A stretch of 64,000 nucleotides of DNA from Salvia splendens (Eukaryota > Streptophyta > Magnoliopsida > Lamiales > Lamiaceae), in contig NC_056049.1 in NCBI RefSeq assembly GCF_004379255.2, forward strand, positions 24,474,063-24,538,062, given 5' to 3'. Shown here piece by piece: positions 34,701-44,248 of this stretch. The position numbers and the translations under genes were made by a program. A model generated the notes under the pieces. That model saw nothing but the letters and a program-made list of their open reading frames with translations. It did not search any database and was not told the origin of the DNA. How positions within the stretch are numbered: position 1 is the stretch's first letter; the number at the start of each line of letters is the position of its first letter.

Positions 34701-35093
34701 GTGAACTGGTCAAGGGAGGATAGTGATGCCATTGAACACACTGTTGATGCCTTATTGGAAGGATGTCGCGACTCACTTTCTCAGTTAGAGTTACATGGGG
34801 TGGAAAACTGGGAGTGGCTGCCCCAATCAATTCAGCATCTCGCTGCTCTTGATAGTTTGAAGTTGGAGAATGTAGGGGTACAAGAATTTCCCCAATGGTT
34901 CGGGGACCTCTCGTGTCTATCGGAGTTGAGCATACATGGTTGCAACAAGCTGAGGAGTCTGCCCTCTGTGAATGTACTGAAGAGTCTCACTCGATTGAAA
35001 TGGTTAAAGATTAGAGATAGCCGGGAACTACGTATTGATTCAGAGTGGCACAACCATCGCCATCTCAAAATCGAGGTTGTTGATAGCAAGTAA
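31773..35093 (+). CDS. CC-NB-LRR resistance protein (RGA-type), 1106 aa, single exon
   Basis: An Rx-type coiled coil (start MDGGVSTAAIEVLVQNLI) is followed by an NB-ARC domain. Motifs: P-loop GMGGLGKTT (about 201-209), RNBS-A with GSHIWVHVSQTFD, kinase-2 LLVLDDIWNED, RNBS-B IIITTRKE, GLPL CQGLPLAANVVGG, RNBS-D CFAYCSVLPKGEE and MHD MMHDLVHD (about 495-497). About 20 leucine-rich repeats fill the second half. Known family role: intracellular receptors that sense pathogen effectors and start hypersensitive resistance. The start is the ATG in an ACCATGGA context shared by the paralogs. All motifs are intact, so it is probably functional. It belongs to a tandem cluster in one orientation. The recognised pathogen is unknown. 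Confidence 0.95.
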   Translation: MDGGVSTAAIEVLVQNLINVFKQEYFLVRGLDGDARQLQRTLGMIQAYLSDAENKSITQQAVKIWLGELEAVAFDADNVMDELSYHLLHKKVKKMMAPKAKDKVILSFSSFNRVSRRRNMAHTIKQINTTFEAMNKRASDLGLQSMVVNAPVVAARTYLETDSFSLDPIFIGRDDDVPKLVDMLTQTRPKERIFSILALVGMGGLGKTTLARKVFNHERVKARFGSHIWVHVSQTFDPIILLRKILLTLTPDIGDGIQCREVILKKLQEALMAKTFLLVLDDIWNEDIPKWEDFINSISGVSSTKKNGIIITTRKEKVASVVNPLEIHHLNGLSDDDCWYIIKAKSFDGNGEVPSGFEMIGRKIAKACQGLPLAANVVGGVLHYKSKEEWHFISENWLSDGEGGQNIKNILKLSFDNLSSPSLKKCFAYCSVLPKGEEIVKQKLIELWMAEGFLQPSRRDNMESVGNMFFKMLLQNSLLQVPQRDKYGNIRSCMMHDLVHDLASSVLSNNADGVTPVRYMFHEKRSSTIPIEVAMHLRTFLSRSVSYRNMFSDFKCLHNLTLYGSDYTELPNSVRKLIHLRNLDISCTIIRNLPEWINELHHLQTLRANSWFLKKFPSTLKYLINLRHLYFSIDSEIEFPAEIGRLTSLQTMPYFKVGKEKGYQIEELGSLKSLKGELYIGNLERVRDKEEALKANIFENPNLFGLRFSWSGEKEDERNDESVLEGLQPHANLQKLAISGFQGKRLGTWCEKMAVRDGPRGSWVPLHNLIEITLSSCSEIEEIPMVEHLPNLESLYLFGLKKVRFINSSSNLRSFRIKRLERLECLPDSLFYNNPNLSYLEISECRLLRALPDGLDTLSSLDRLTIEDCKNLKSIGNPTGGAGQHRGVLHRLSIIRCGELVELPLQMIELWAPTIEFLQLEKLRSLENLSMLIDCLSKSSTRLTELRIVGVPKLMAAGSVESSGLGSLCRLEIDVSVNWSREDSDAIEHTVDALLEGCRDSLSQLELHGVENWEWLPQSIQHLAALDSLKLENVGVQEFPQWFGDLSCLSELSIHGCNKLRSLPSVNVLKSLTRLKWLKIRDSRELRIDSEWHNHRHLKIEVVDSK

Positions 35094-36114
35094 GTACTTA
35101 TCATTTTTTCATTTTCTGTTGAGGTAAAAAATTTGATGAAGCAATGGATGGCTCTCTATTTGCAAATCCTCTCATTTGTCATTTCTTATACTCTATTTTC
35201 CATGATATTTGAAAACAGTTTCTTCATAGTTCATACAGATTAGCTGATTATACTGAAATTTCATCACCTTTCTTCTTTTTTGGGGGGAGAGAAAACAAAA
35301 ATGACACAGAACAAGATAAAATTTTTGTCAATGCTTTTTCTCTTATTTCCAAAACTACCAAATTTTGAAAAATTTATGATAGAATTCCAACATATAAAAA
35401 GGTTCTTCAAATCCAAGATTTACTGAAATGATGACTTGTAAGAAGAGTTAACAGCTGAAAAATGTCAATCCTTTGTGATTTTCTAATTTGTCCAAAGATT
35501 TTATATTATCCATCTTGGTCATGGTTTGAATATGTTAGGTTTCATGAACTTACGTACATGCTTTTAGACTCAAATTGGTTGTAAATTCTCATCGTAGGTC
35601 GCAAATTGAGGTGAAAACAGAGCGCAGACGAAGAATGGAGTCAAAATAAGACAATATGGCTCATGTGCCGTGTATGCATTTTGTGAGCAATGTCATGGCC
35701 CGTGTATGTGGTGCGAATTGAAGTCGAAACACAACGTTCCACACGGTCTAGTCAATCGTAATCCAGAGGGGTCAGAACATTACACTTGACCGCGTGAATT
35801 GTCGTTACAAGTCGCACAGTCATTGCTCATAGCATGTAGGGGTTGAATTTTACATAATACTTTGGCGAAGAATTATTTAGTTTGTTTTATGTTTATGTTT
35901 TCATTTATGGCTACTATTTTGAGGCACCGATAGCATTAGATTGATTATTCTTTAAACATGTTTACGAGAATACCTAATCTCTAAAGCTTACTAGTCGGAT
36001 GAAAGTGTGAAATGTGAATGCAGAATTAAACCCTAAGCTTTCAATGGATATTTATAGGTAACCACAAACAACACAAACCTAAGGTCCAGTTATTACAAAC
36101 ACAAAGCTTACTAG
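35094..36114. other. Intergenic region after the first intact NLR
   Basis: No gene. A somewhat GC-richer, non-coding patch lies at 35600-35830 (with GACCGCGTGAATTGTCG), origin unknown. Confidence 0.45.
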
Positions 36115-36116
36115 AA

Positions 36117-37250
36117 TTGGAATTCAAATTCTAAGGAATTGAATTCTATTCTAATTCAATTCCAAATCCTATGTGTAGTAAAATGAAGTAATTGATATGG
36201 AATTGAATTTGAAAAATCTATGCATACACACTATACACAAAATACACACTCACACACACTTTACACAAAATACACATACTATACACACACACAAAATACA
36301 TATACTATACACACACACACACACACACACAAAATACACACTTCACACACTGCACACTCTACATACGTTATACACAAAATAAGCATAATACATGCACTGT
36401 ATACAAAATATACATACTACACACATCACATACAAAACACACACACCACACACATTTTACACAAAATACACACACTGCACACACATTATACACAAACTGA
36501 AATTTCAAACTTGGTTAAGTTTTTTGGTTAGTTTAGCTTAAAATTTTTGACAATTTCAATTTTTTGATGCGGTACGGTTCGGATTCAAAAAATCTAAAAG
36601 CAGAAAAAAAAAATCCAAAAATCGGATGCTTGAAATGTGTGTAGTATGTGTTGTGTGTGTAATACGTGTAGTGTATGAAATGTGTGAAGTGTGTGAAATG
36701 TGTAAAGTGTGTAGTGTGTGTAGCATGTGAAATGTGTGTAGTGTGTGAAATGCATGTAGTGTGTGTAGTGTGTGAAATGTGTGAAATCAGTAAAGTGTGT
36801 GAAATGCGTGTAGTGTGTGTAGTGTGTGAAATGCATGTAGTGTATGTAGTGCATATAGTGTGTGTAGTGTGTAGTGTGTGAAGTGTGTGAAATGCGTGTA
36901 GCGTGTGAAATGCATGTAGTGTGTGAAGTGTGTGTAGTGTGTGAAGTGTGTGAAATGCGTGTAGCGTGTGAAATGCATGTAGTGTGTGAAGTGTGTGTAG
37001 TGTGTGAAATGTGTGTAGTGTGTGTAGTGTATGAAGTGTGTGTAGTGGATATATAGTGAATCTGTCTAACTTTATGACTATTTGGAATTCCAATTTTCTA
37101 CTTTTGGTATGAATTTCAAATTGTGGAATTGGAAATTTGGAATTGCAATTCAATTCCAAAATCCAAATATTTTTGTGGTACCAAACATTGGATTTGTAAT
37201 TGAAGGCTGATTCCAATTCCACACCTCAAATTCCATGTTCCCAGACACAC
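36117..37250. repeat. Minisatellite-filled inverted structure: ACACTTTACACAAAATAC arm and TGTGTGAAATG arm
   Basis: 36215-36500 is a degenerate minisatellite of CACACA/TTTACACAAAATACA units. 36635-37050 is another, of TGTGTAGTGTGTGAAATGTG units, rich in the reverse-complement words. They flank a spacer of about 130 bp. Outer flanks on both sides are rich in GGAATTCAATTCC-type words (36117-36210 and 37080-37220). The right border reads CCATGTTCCCAGACACACCCTA. It looks like a non-autonomous element whose interior expanded into satellites. The His/Thr/Leu or Val/Cys-repeat open frames across it are artefacts of the repeat. Confidence 0.65.
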
Positions 37251-37334
37251 CCTAATGAATTTTGGAATAATTTATATGGATTGAATCGGTGGCCTAATCT
37301 AGAATTTTCTACGTGAGAGTGCAAAAAATAAGTA

Positions 37335-37921
37335 CTCACTCCGTTCGCGAATATGAGTCTCATTCTTATCCGACACGGGTTTTAAGAAATGTTAAGAAAG
37401 TTAGTGGAATAAGGGTCCTCGATTTAGCAAATCTCGCCGAAGATCATCCCCAATATTTCTTTCTTGATTTTATTTGATTTAGAATATCTCTTATTTTAGT
37501 TAGTTATCTTTAGTTATTTCCCATATCTTTTGTAATATTTTATTTAAATTATCTTGCTTGTTTAGCAAGATAGGTTTAGGATTTAGAATTCTATAAATTA
37601 TAGAATTCTATAGTATTTTGATTCATTGAGATATAAAGTATAAACTTATTCTCATTTCAGTTTTGGTGGAAATCGCCCTCTAGCATCTCAACTAGGGTTT
37701 ATCTTGTTCTTCGTCTCACTACAAACGTGCGTGCTCTACAACGATAGATCTAGGGTCTATCAGGGTCCCACTTGTATATATAAATTTTAAATGATATGTG
37801 AGTGGATTGAGTTAGTGGAATGTGATGTCTATTTACCATTTATAGTGATTATGAACCGGGACTCCTATTCATGGATGGACAAAAACGGAAAAGCGGAACT
37901 CCTATTCGCGGACAAAGAGAG
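37335..37921. mobile_element. Stowaway-type MITE carrying a nested insertion
   Basis: The left end is CTCACTCCGTTCGCGAATATGAG and the right end CTCCTATTCGCGGACAAAGAGAG, flanked by TA at 37333-37334 and 37922-37923. Without the inner 343-bp insertion the MITE would be about 240 bp, like its relative at 38513-38762. Confidence 0.7.
37419..37761. mobile_element. Solo-LTR-like insertion inside the MITE
   Basis: 343 bp bounded by the direct repeat AGGGTCC (37412-37418 and 37762-37768). It contains AGTTATCTTTAGTTATTTCCCATATCTTTT, similar in layout to the gypsy-type LTR at 49611, a TATA-like region and a GC-richer downstream part. It has no internal coding region, as expected for a solo LTR. Its termini are not a clean TG...CA, so the exact ends are uncertain. 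Confidence 0.45.
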
Positions 37922-38006
37922 TAACAACGATCTTTGAGACTTGGAGCATGAGCCGTCGTAGTAAATGGAAGCTAAGCATATCACTGTGATCTATGAGTAT
38001 GTTTGA

Positions 38007-38372
38007 ATAATATTCCTTCCATCCATAATAAAATTTCTCATTTTTGTCAATAATGGATATCTATAATAAATACCACATTCACTATAACTATTCTTGCATT
38101 TCGCTGACTCATTATAGGCACATTCTATTATACAGCTAATATATTTTCCTTGTTACATAGAAATAAGTACTTTTAATACAAATTTTAATGCATAATTGGT
38201 ACAATAAAAAAAGAAGATAGAATTGAAATAGCATTAATTAGTGGATGATAGAGTCCATAAATGATAAAGCAAGAGAGAATTATAAGATTTTTGTTATTAT
38301 ATATGTATTATTTCTATAGAACGTAAAAAAAAGAAATACTAGTATCTATTTCTATGGTATGGACGGAATATA
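38007..38372. repeat. Degenerate MITE (CCTTCCATCCATAATAAAATTTCTC type)
   Basis: The left part, TTCCTTCCATCCATAATAAA, and the right part, TCTATGGTATGGACGGAATA, are inverted relatives. A similar partial copy is at 30018-30105. No precise target duplication could be assigned. Confidence 0.45.
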
Positions 38373-38512
38373 AAAATGAAATCAATGTTGCGCAAACTTT
38401 TTCAACCCATTTTTTCTGTACACTTTAAAAAGTTCATGCCATGTTTGAGTCGAAAAATATAGTGTGGACGAAAAGACTACATATATCAATCTTGTTGATT
38501 GTCTGATTGGTA

Positions 38513-38762
38513 CTCCCTCCGTCCACGAATAGAAGTCTCGTTTTTTTATTTTGGTCCGTCCGCGATTAGGAGTTTCGGTTTATAATTACCATAAATAGTA
38601 AAGAGACTCCACTATCCACTAACTCAATACACTCTCATATCATTTAAAATAAATATATACAAGTGGAACCTATATTCCACTAACGTTCTTCTATCCACTT
38701 CTCTTAACATTTCTTAAAACATGTGCTGGAAAGAAATGAGACTCCTATTCGCGGACGTAGAG
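38513..38762. mobile_element. Stowaway-type MITE, 250 bp, TA target site
   Basis: The left terminus is CTCCCTCCGTCCACGAATAG, the canonical Stowaway TIR. The right end, CTCCTATTCGCGGACGTAGAG, is its inverted counterpart. TA flanks at 38511-38512 and 38763-38764. Non-coding. Confidence 0.85.
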
Positions 38763-38824
38763 TATGTAGTTACTATTAAAATAACAAAAAGTATTTATTT
38801 GACACTCCCTCCCCTTGCCCTACA

Positions 38825-39080
38825 TATATAGCACGGCCCAATCTATTTTTAGGCCCATCTATGCAGAATCAAGTCCATTAAATGAAAGAAAAGCCCATAC
38901 TCACAAACACGATTTGTAACACGTAAGCCCAGTATTTTATGAAGCTTTTTTGGGCATGTCTAACTTTATTTCTTAAAAGTTTTAATCTTAATTCCTTCGC
39001 TAAATATAAAAAAATGAGGAAGTTTAATTGAGGCTCAGACAACAATAACAGGCCCAAAGAAAAAAATGAGGGTCGAGCTA
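38825..39080 (+). repeat. NLR upstream segmental repeat, copy 2
   Basis: Partner of 30115-30440: GAAGCTTTTTTGGGCATGTC and GAGGAAGTTTAATTGAGGC are shared, with small indels. After it, 39080-39350 holds sequence not seen in copy 1, so the two promoters have diverged nearer the gene. Confidence 0.75.
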
Positions 39081-39508
39081 AATGCGAGTATGAAAGTTAT
39101 AATGGCCCAAAATATCACTCACTCCAATATCATCCGAGGTTTCATTTTGTCATTTTAATCCAATTTTATTAGGAGGCTCATTTATTTTTACTATTCTTAG
39201 CAAATGAGCGTTATATTCCACTAGCTCACTCATATTTTATTAAATCCAATATATAAAAAGTTAATCTTTCTACCATTTTCTATTAAAAACAACGGAATTT
39301 CTAATGACCATGGGGATGCTAGAGTAGTTATCATTCCATTAAACAATTTCGAACTCAAACAAATTGTCAAAGACAACTAATAGAGGTGGGTAAGAGTCAT
39401 TAATGCATGAGAAAGACCTTAGTGTATGCATATCGTCCACAAGCATTCCTCATCTTGGAAGATAAACATACCATTATTTTCTCTCTCTAGATCTATCTCT
39501 CCGAAACC

Positions 39509-42500
39509 ATGGAAGGAGTGTCTTCAGCAGCCGTTGAAGTTCTTGTCCAAAACCTGATCAACCTTTTCAAGGATGAGTACTCTCTGCTTCGAGGTCTCGA
39601 CGAAGATGCACAGCAGCTGCAGAGGACTTTGGGGATGATTCAAGCCTACTTGAATGACGCTGAGAAGAAATCCATCACACAAGATGCTGTCAAGATCTGG
39701 TTGAGGGAGCTTGAAGCCGTGGCTTTCGATGCTGACAATGTCTTGGACGAAGTCAGCTATCATCTTCTCCACAAAAAAGTACACAAGATGAAATCATCCA
39801 AGGATAAGGTACTATCATGCTTCTCATCCTTTAAAGGAATTTCACGCCGGCGTGATATGGCTCTCATAATCAAACAAATCAATGCTACTTTTGAGTGTAT
39901 GAACAAAAGGGCAACAGATCTTGGCATTCAAAGCATGATTGTGAATGCACCTGCTGCTGCTGTTGCTCATACTTCCTTTGAGACGGATTCGATCAGTCTT
40001 GATCCAATCTTTATTGGAAGAGATGATGATCTACCTAAACTAGTTAGCATGCTCACCAAGATCCAGGATGATCGGATCTTCTCTATGGTTGCTCTTGTCG
40101 GAATGGGAGGCATGGGGAAGACTACGTTGACTAAGAAAGTCTTCAATCATGATAGGGTAAAAGCTCGATTCGGATCACATATTTGGGTTCATGTTTCCCA
40201 AACTTTTGATGCAATAAGTCTCTTCAACAAAATACTTTATAAGCTGACTAAAAGGAGAAGTGATGGAGTTGAGAGCAAAGATGATATCTTGGAAAAGCTT
40301 CAAGAAGCTCTCAAGACTAAAACTTATCTTCTTGTTCTTGATGATGTTTGGAATGAAGATGTTCCAAAATGGGAAGACTTTATAAATTCCATTTTGGGAG
40401 TGTCTTCTACCAAGGGAAATGGCATTATCATCACTACCAGGAGTCTAGAGGTTGCTTCAATTGTTAATCCATTTCATATTCATAATTTGAAAGGCTTATC
40501 AGATGAAGATTGTTGGTCCATAATCAAAGTCAAAACTGTTGATGAAAATGAAGTTCCATCGGGATTTGAAATGATTGGGAGAAAGATTGCTAAAAGATGT
40601 CAAGGTTTGCCCTTAGCTGCCAATGTAGTTGGGGGAGTGCTTCGCGGTAAGTCTGAAGAAGAGTGGCGCTTCATCAGTGAAAATAGGTTTTCAGATGCTA
40701 AAGGAGGTGAAAATATCTCAAAAATATTGAAATTGAGCTATGATCACCTCTCTTCACCATCGCTAAAGAAGTGTTTCACGTTTTGTTCGGTTTTCCCCAA
40801 AGGTCGGGAAATTGAGAAACATGAGTTGATTGAGCTATGGATGGCAGAAGGCTTTCTTCAACCAAGCCGAAGGGATGACATGGAGTTTATGGGCAACATG
40901 TTTTTTAATGTGCTTCTACAGAACTCTTTGTTGCAAGTTGCAACGAAAGATGATGATGGAAATGTGGAAAGTTGTGTGATGCATGATCTTGTGCATGATC
41001 TTGCATCTTCTGTCATATCCAATAATGCAGATGGCAGTATTGTAGCTCGATACAAGTTTTTTGAAGAAGAATCAAGTCCTATTCCAAAAAATGTGGCCAA
41101 GCATATTCGTACAATATTCTTGAAAGGTGGAATTCCCGGTACTATATTCTCAAACTTTGAATGTCTGCATAATCTGACACTTTCTGGTGATTATAAAGAG
41201 TTGCCCAATTCAATTAGGGAGTTGGTACATTTGAGAAATCTGAATATTTATGATACAGAAATTGTAAACTTGCCGAAATGGATTGGTAAACTCCATCACT
41301 TGCAAACATTAAGAGCACGCTGGGAGTTAGTGAATCTGCCAAGTACGTTGAAGTATATGTTTAACTTAAGGCATCTTTATATTCATTCTAATACAAAGTT
41401 GCCAGCGGAGATTGGGAAATTAACTAGTCTTCGTACACTACCTTACTTCACAGTAGGCAAAAAGAAGGGATACCAAATTGAAGAGCTCGGAAGTTTGAAG
41501 AATCTCAAAGGCTGGCTAGAGATTCGTAATCTGGAGAAGGTAGGTGATAAGGAAGACGCGCTGAAAGCAAATATAAAGCAGAAGCCAAACTTAATAGATT
41601 TGGTGTTTGAATGGAGTGATGGTAGAGAAGATGAAAGAAATGATGAGAGTGTGTTGGAAGGCCTCGAACCTCATGCAAATCTGAAGAAGTTGAAGATTTC
41701 AGGATTCAAAGGCAAAAGACTTCCAACATGGGCTGAGAAGATGGAAGTACGTGATGGGCCTCAAGGATCTTGGGTACCACAAGACAACTTGATTGAAATA
41801 ACACTCTTTGGGTGCTCAGAAATTGAGGAAATTCCAAAGCTGGAGCACTTGCCTAATCTCAAGTCTCTTTCATTGGAAAGATTGAAGAAGGTGAGGTATA
41901 TAAATACTTCTTTCTTTCATTTAACGTGGCTCAAAATAGAAGAGTTAGAGGCATTGGAATGTGTGGCAGAATGGTTATTCTTTGAGAATCAGGATCTCAA
42001 ACATTTGAAATTATCACGATGTCCTTTGTTGAGAGAATTACCAGATGGTGTTGACACCCTCAATTCTCTGGTGGTGTTGGAAATTAGGAATTGTGAGAAT
42101 CTGAAGTCGATTGGGAATCCAAGTGGTGGAGCACGACAATCACAGGGGATCCTCCATCTGCTGAGTATTGTAAACTGCGGAGAGCTGATGGAATTGCCGT
42201 GTGAAATGCTAGAGTGGTGGGCCCCTACAATTGAGGATCTCTCAATGGTAGGATTAAGGAGGCTAAAGAATCTACCAATGCTAATTGACTGCCTCGCTAA
42301 ATCATCTACTCGTCTCAAATATTTGTTAATCACAGGAGTTCCTAAATTGATGGCGGCTAGTAGTGGTAGTGTTGAGAGTTGGGATCTTAGCAGCTTGAGC
42401 ACATTAAGCATAGATGTGAGTGTGGAATGGTCAAGAGAGGATAGTGTTGGCATTGCAGAGACTGTGGATGGAATGCTGCAAAGATGCTGCAACACACTTA

Positions 42501-42802
42501 GTGGCTTAAAGTTGAAGGGGGTGGAAAATTGGGAGTGGCTGCCCCAATCCATTCAAAATCTCACTGCTCTTTGGTGGTTAGCGTTGGAGAATATAGGAGT
42601 AGAAGAATTGACCCAATGGTTGGGGAATCTCTCATCTCTAAGAGTTATACGTCTACGGAATTGCAACAAGTTGAAGCGTCTGCCCTCTATGGATGCATTG
42701 AGGAAACTCGTTGTTAATGATTGCCCAGAACTACGTATTGATTCGGAGTGGCACAGCCACCATCGCCATCTGGAAATCTATGTCGATGTCCAACCTGTTT
42801 GA
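39509..42802 (+). CDS. CC-NB-LRR resistance protein (RGA-type), 1097 aa, single exon
   Basis: Start MEGVSSAAVEVLVQNLINLF, with an Rx-type coiled coil. NB-ARC motifs: P-loop GMGGMGKTT (from about residue 198), kinase-2 LLVLDDVWNED, RNBS-B IIITTRSLE, GLPL CQGLPLAANVVGG, RNBS-D CFTFCSVFPKG and MHD VMHDLVHD (about 491-493). About 20 LRRs follow, ending RIDSEWHSHHRHLEIYV. The LRR half differs from the 31773 copy more than the NB-ARC does, as expected where recognition surfaces diversify. Intact and likely functional. Of the full-length copies, its NB-ARC looks closest to the gene at 62670. Confidence 0.95.
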   Translation: MEGVSSAAVEVLVQNLINLFKDEYSLLRGLDEDAQQLQRTLGMIQAYLNDAEKKSITQDAVKIWLRELEAVAFDADNVLDEVSYHLLHKKVHKMKSSKDKVLSCFSSFKGISRRRDMALIIKQINATFECMNKRATDLGIQSMIVNAPAAAVAHTSFETDSISLDPIFIGRDDDLPKLVSMLTKIQDDRIFSMVALVGMGGMGKTTLTKKVFNHDRVKARFGSHIWVHVSQTFDAISLFNKILYKLTKRRSDGVESKDDILEKLQEALKTKTYLLVLDDVWNEDVPKWEDFINSILGVSSTKGNGIIITTRSLEVASIVNPFHIHNLKGLSDEDCWSIIKVKTVDENEVPSGFEMIGRKIAKRCQGLPLAANVVGGVLRGKSEEEWRFISENRFSDAKGGENISKILKLSYDHLSSPSLKKCFTFCSVFPKGREIEKHELIELWMAEGFLQPSRRDDMEFMGNMFFNVLLQNSLLQVATKDDDGNVESCVMHDLVHDLASSVISNNADGSIVARYKFFEEESSPIPKNVAKHIRTIFLKGGIPGTIFSNFECLHNLTLSGDYKELPNSIRELVHLRNLNIYDTEIVNLPKWIGKLHHLQTLRARWELVNLPSTLKYMFNLRHLYIHSNTKLPAEIGKLTSLRTLPYFTVGKKKGYQIEELGSLKNLKGWLEIRNLEKVGDKEDALKANIKQKPNLIDLVFEWSDGREDERNDESVLEGLEPHANLKKLKISGFKGKRLPTWAEKMEVRDGPQGSWVPQDNLIEITLFGCSEIEEIPKLEHLPNLKSLSLERLKKVRYINTSFFHLTWLKIEELEALECVAEWLFFENQDLKHLKLSRCPLLRELPDGVDTLNSLVVLEIRNCENLKSIGNPSGGARQSQGILHLLSIVNCGELMELPCEMLEWWAPTIEDLSMVGLRRLKNLPMLIDCLAKSSTRLKYLLITGVPKLMAASSGSVESWDLSSLSTLSIDVSVEWSREDSVGIAETVDGMLQRCCNTLSGLKLKGVENWEWLPQSIQNLTALWWLALENIGVEELTQWLGNLSSLRVIRLRNCNKLKRLPSMDALRKLVVNDCPELRIDSEWHSHHRHLEIYVDVQPV

Positions 42803-43671
42803 AAGTTTGTAGCAAGTAAGTATCGTTTTTTCATATCCATTTAGGAAAAGAATATACAGAAGCAATGGGGGACCCCTCTCTGTTTTTCATATTTTGCTTG
42901 CAGTTTTACATATATTTCCAAAACTACCAAATTGTCAAAAGAATTTTAAGATAGAACCATCCGATCTGAGATAAATCAATTGACAAATATTAATAGTATA
43001 TGATTTTTGTTGTTATCGGTACAGTTTCTTTGAATGTGAAGGCTAGAAAGATGTTTCTGTAAAAAACAATTCTTTGTGATGTGCACCTTTTTTTTCTTCA
43101 TTGTTTACTTTCATGAAACTTTGCTAATGAATCTTTTTTCTTTGATTTGGCAATTACGGAGTACTATACTTTGGTGCAATTTTCCTATAAAACAAAAGTC
43201 CAAACAAATTAAAATTCTTAAGCATGTAATTGTAGTGCTTTAAATTCCTCTCCGTCATTAACCATCTTATACCTCTTATTGATGCAGTTCCCGCCGACGA
43301 GCTTAAAAAGTCACAGCCTTGGAATAACTTGATATTCACATAAGACTTGTGAAACAGGCTAAGGAATCAAACATAGGATTCCATTAGAGGTGTGCTGATG
43401 CATAATGAATTTTGCTCATCGGAGGCCATTTGAGGAATAAAAACATTATATTATAGATTTTCAAATTTTCTTTCTTATTTACGTTTTTCTTTCCTTTTCA
43501 TTTTAGGTTTTGCAAATCATATAATTATTTTTGAAGCCTGATTTTGGTATTGGATAAGATTTTGGTATTGGATAAAAGTTAAGGTTTCAAGAAACTAGGA
43601 TGTGATGTGAATCAAATAGAATCCGTGCATTTATTTGAGAGAGTTTCTTTAACTCATTTAGATATATTTCA
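42803..43671. other. Intergenic region between the second intact NLR and the MULE
   Basis: 3' flank of the NLR with AT-rich sequence; no gene or element identified. Confidence 0.5.
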
Positions 43672-43680
43672 CACCATATA

Positions 43681-43940
43681 GGACGAAATTCCAAGAAAAC
43701 CTCATGGCGAATTTTATCCGCCATTTGTACCCCGAAAAAAAAAGTTTCCAGAGAGGGGAAAGACGCGACAAGCTCTCGCGTGTTTTAACTAAACACGCTT
43801 GAAGCTCTCGCGTGTTTAATTAAACACGCATCAGGCTCTCGCGTGTATATCTAACACGTGACACGCTCTCGCGTCTTTAAGCAAACACGCGACAAGCTCT
43901 CGCGTGTCTCCCTTGAATAACAAAATCGGTCCAGAAGGCA
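43681..43940 (+). repeat. Left TIR of the MULE with tandem CTCTCGCGTGT blocks
   Basis: After the outer 85 bp, five blocks of the form (A)GCTCTCGCGTGTTTNNNTAAACACGC repeat with a spacing of about 28-30 bp. The inner limit is near GGTCCAGAAGG. Confidence 0.8.
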
Positions 43941-44248
43941 GAAACCTCACTTTCGACCTCACTTCCACCTCGCTCATTCTCTCACTCTCAGCGACGGCCA
44001 ACGTCTCTAGGCGGCGAAAATCGAAGTGAATCCGATATTTTGATGCTCTAATTCCTAATTTAAGTGGTGTTAGGTAATTTTTGACTATTAATTTCAATTA
44101 TCATTGCTATATGTTAGTTAGGTATAGATTTAGGGTTTATGGCATTGAACTTGATATTGAATTTTCGATTTTAATTTTGTTCAATATTTATTTAAGTATG
44201 TTGAATTTATAGTATATGATGTTATGTCGTACTTATTTTGCAGGTTTA

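Noticed and set aside
36219..37222. Long open frames with His-Thr-Leu, Thr-His or Val-Cys-Val repeats
   Set aside because: They are translations of the minisatellite arrays in several frames on both strands; no start context, no domains.
41989..42552. 187-codon minus-strand frame within the NLR at 39509
   Set aside because: It is antisense to LRR coding sequence; similar antisense frames recur in the paralogs because of LRR codon periodicity.
43735..43935. CRISPR-like regular repeat array (CTCTCGCGTGT blocks)
   Set aside because: The genome is a plant nucleus, and the array is the inner part of a transposon TIR, mirrored at the other end.
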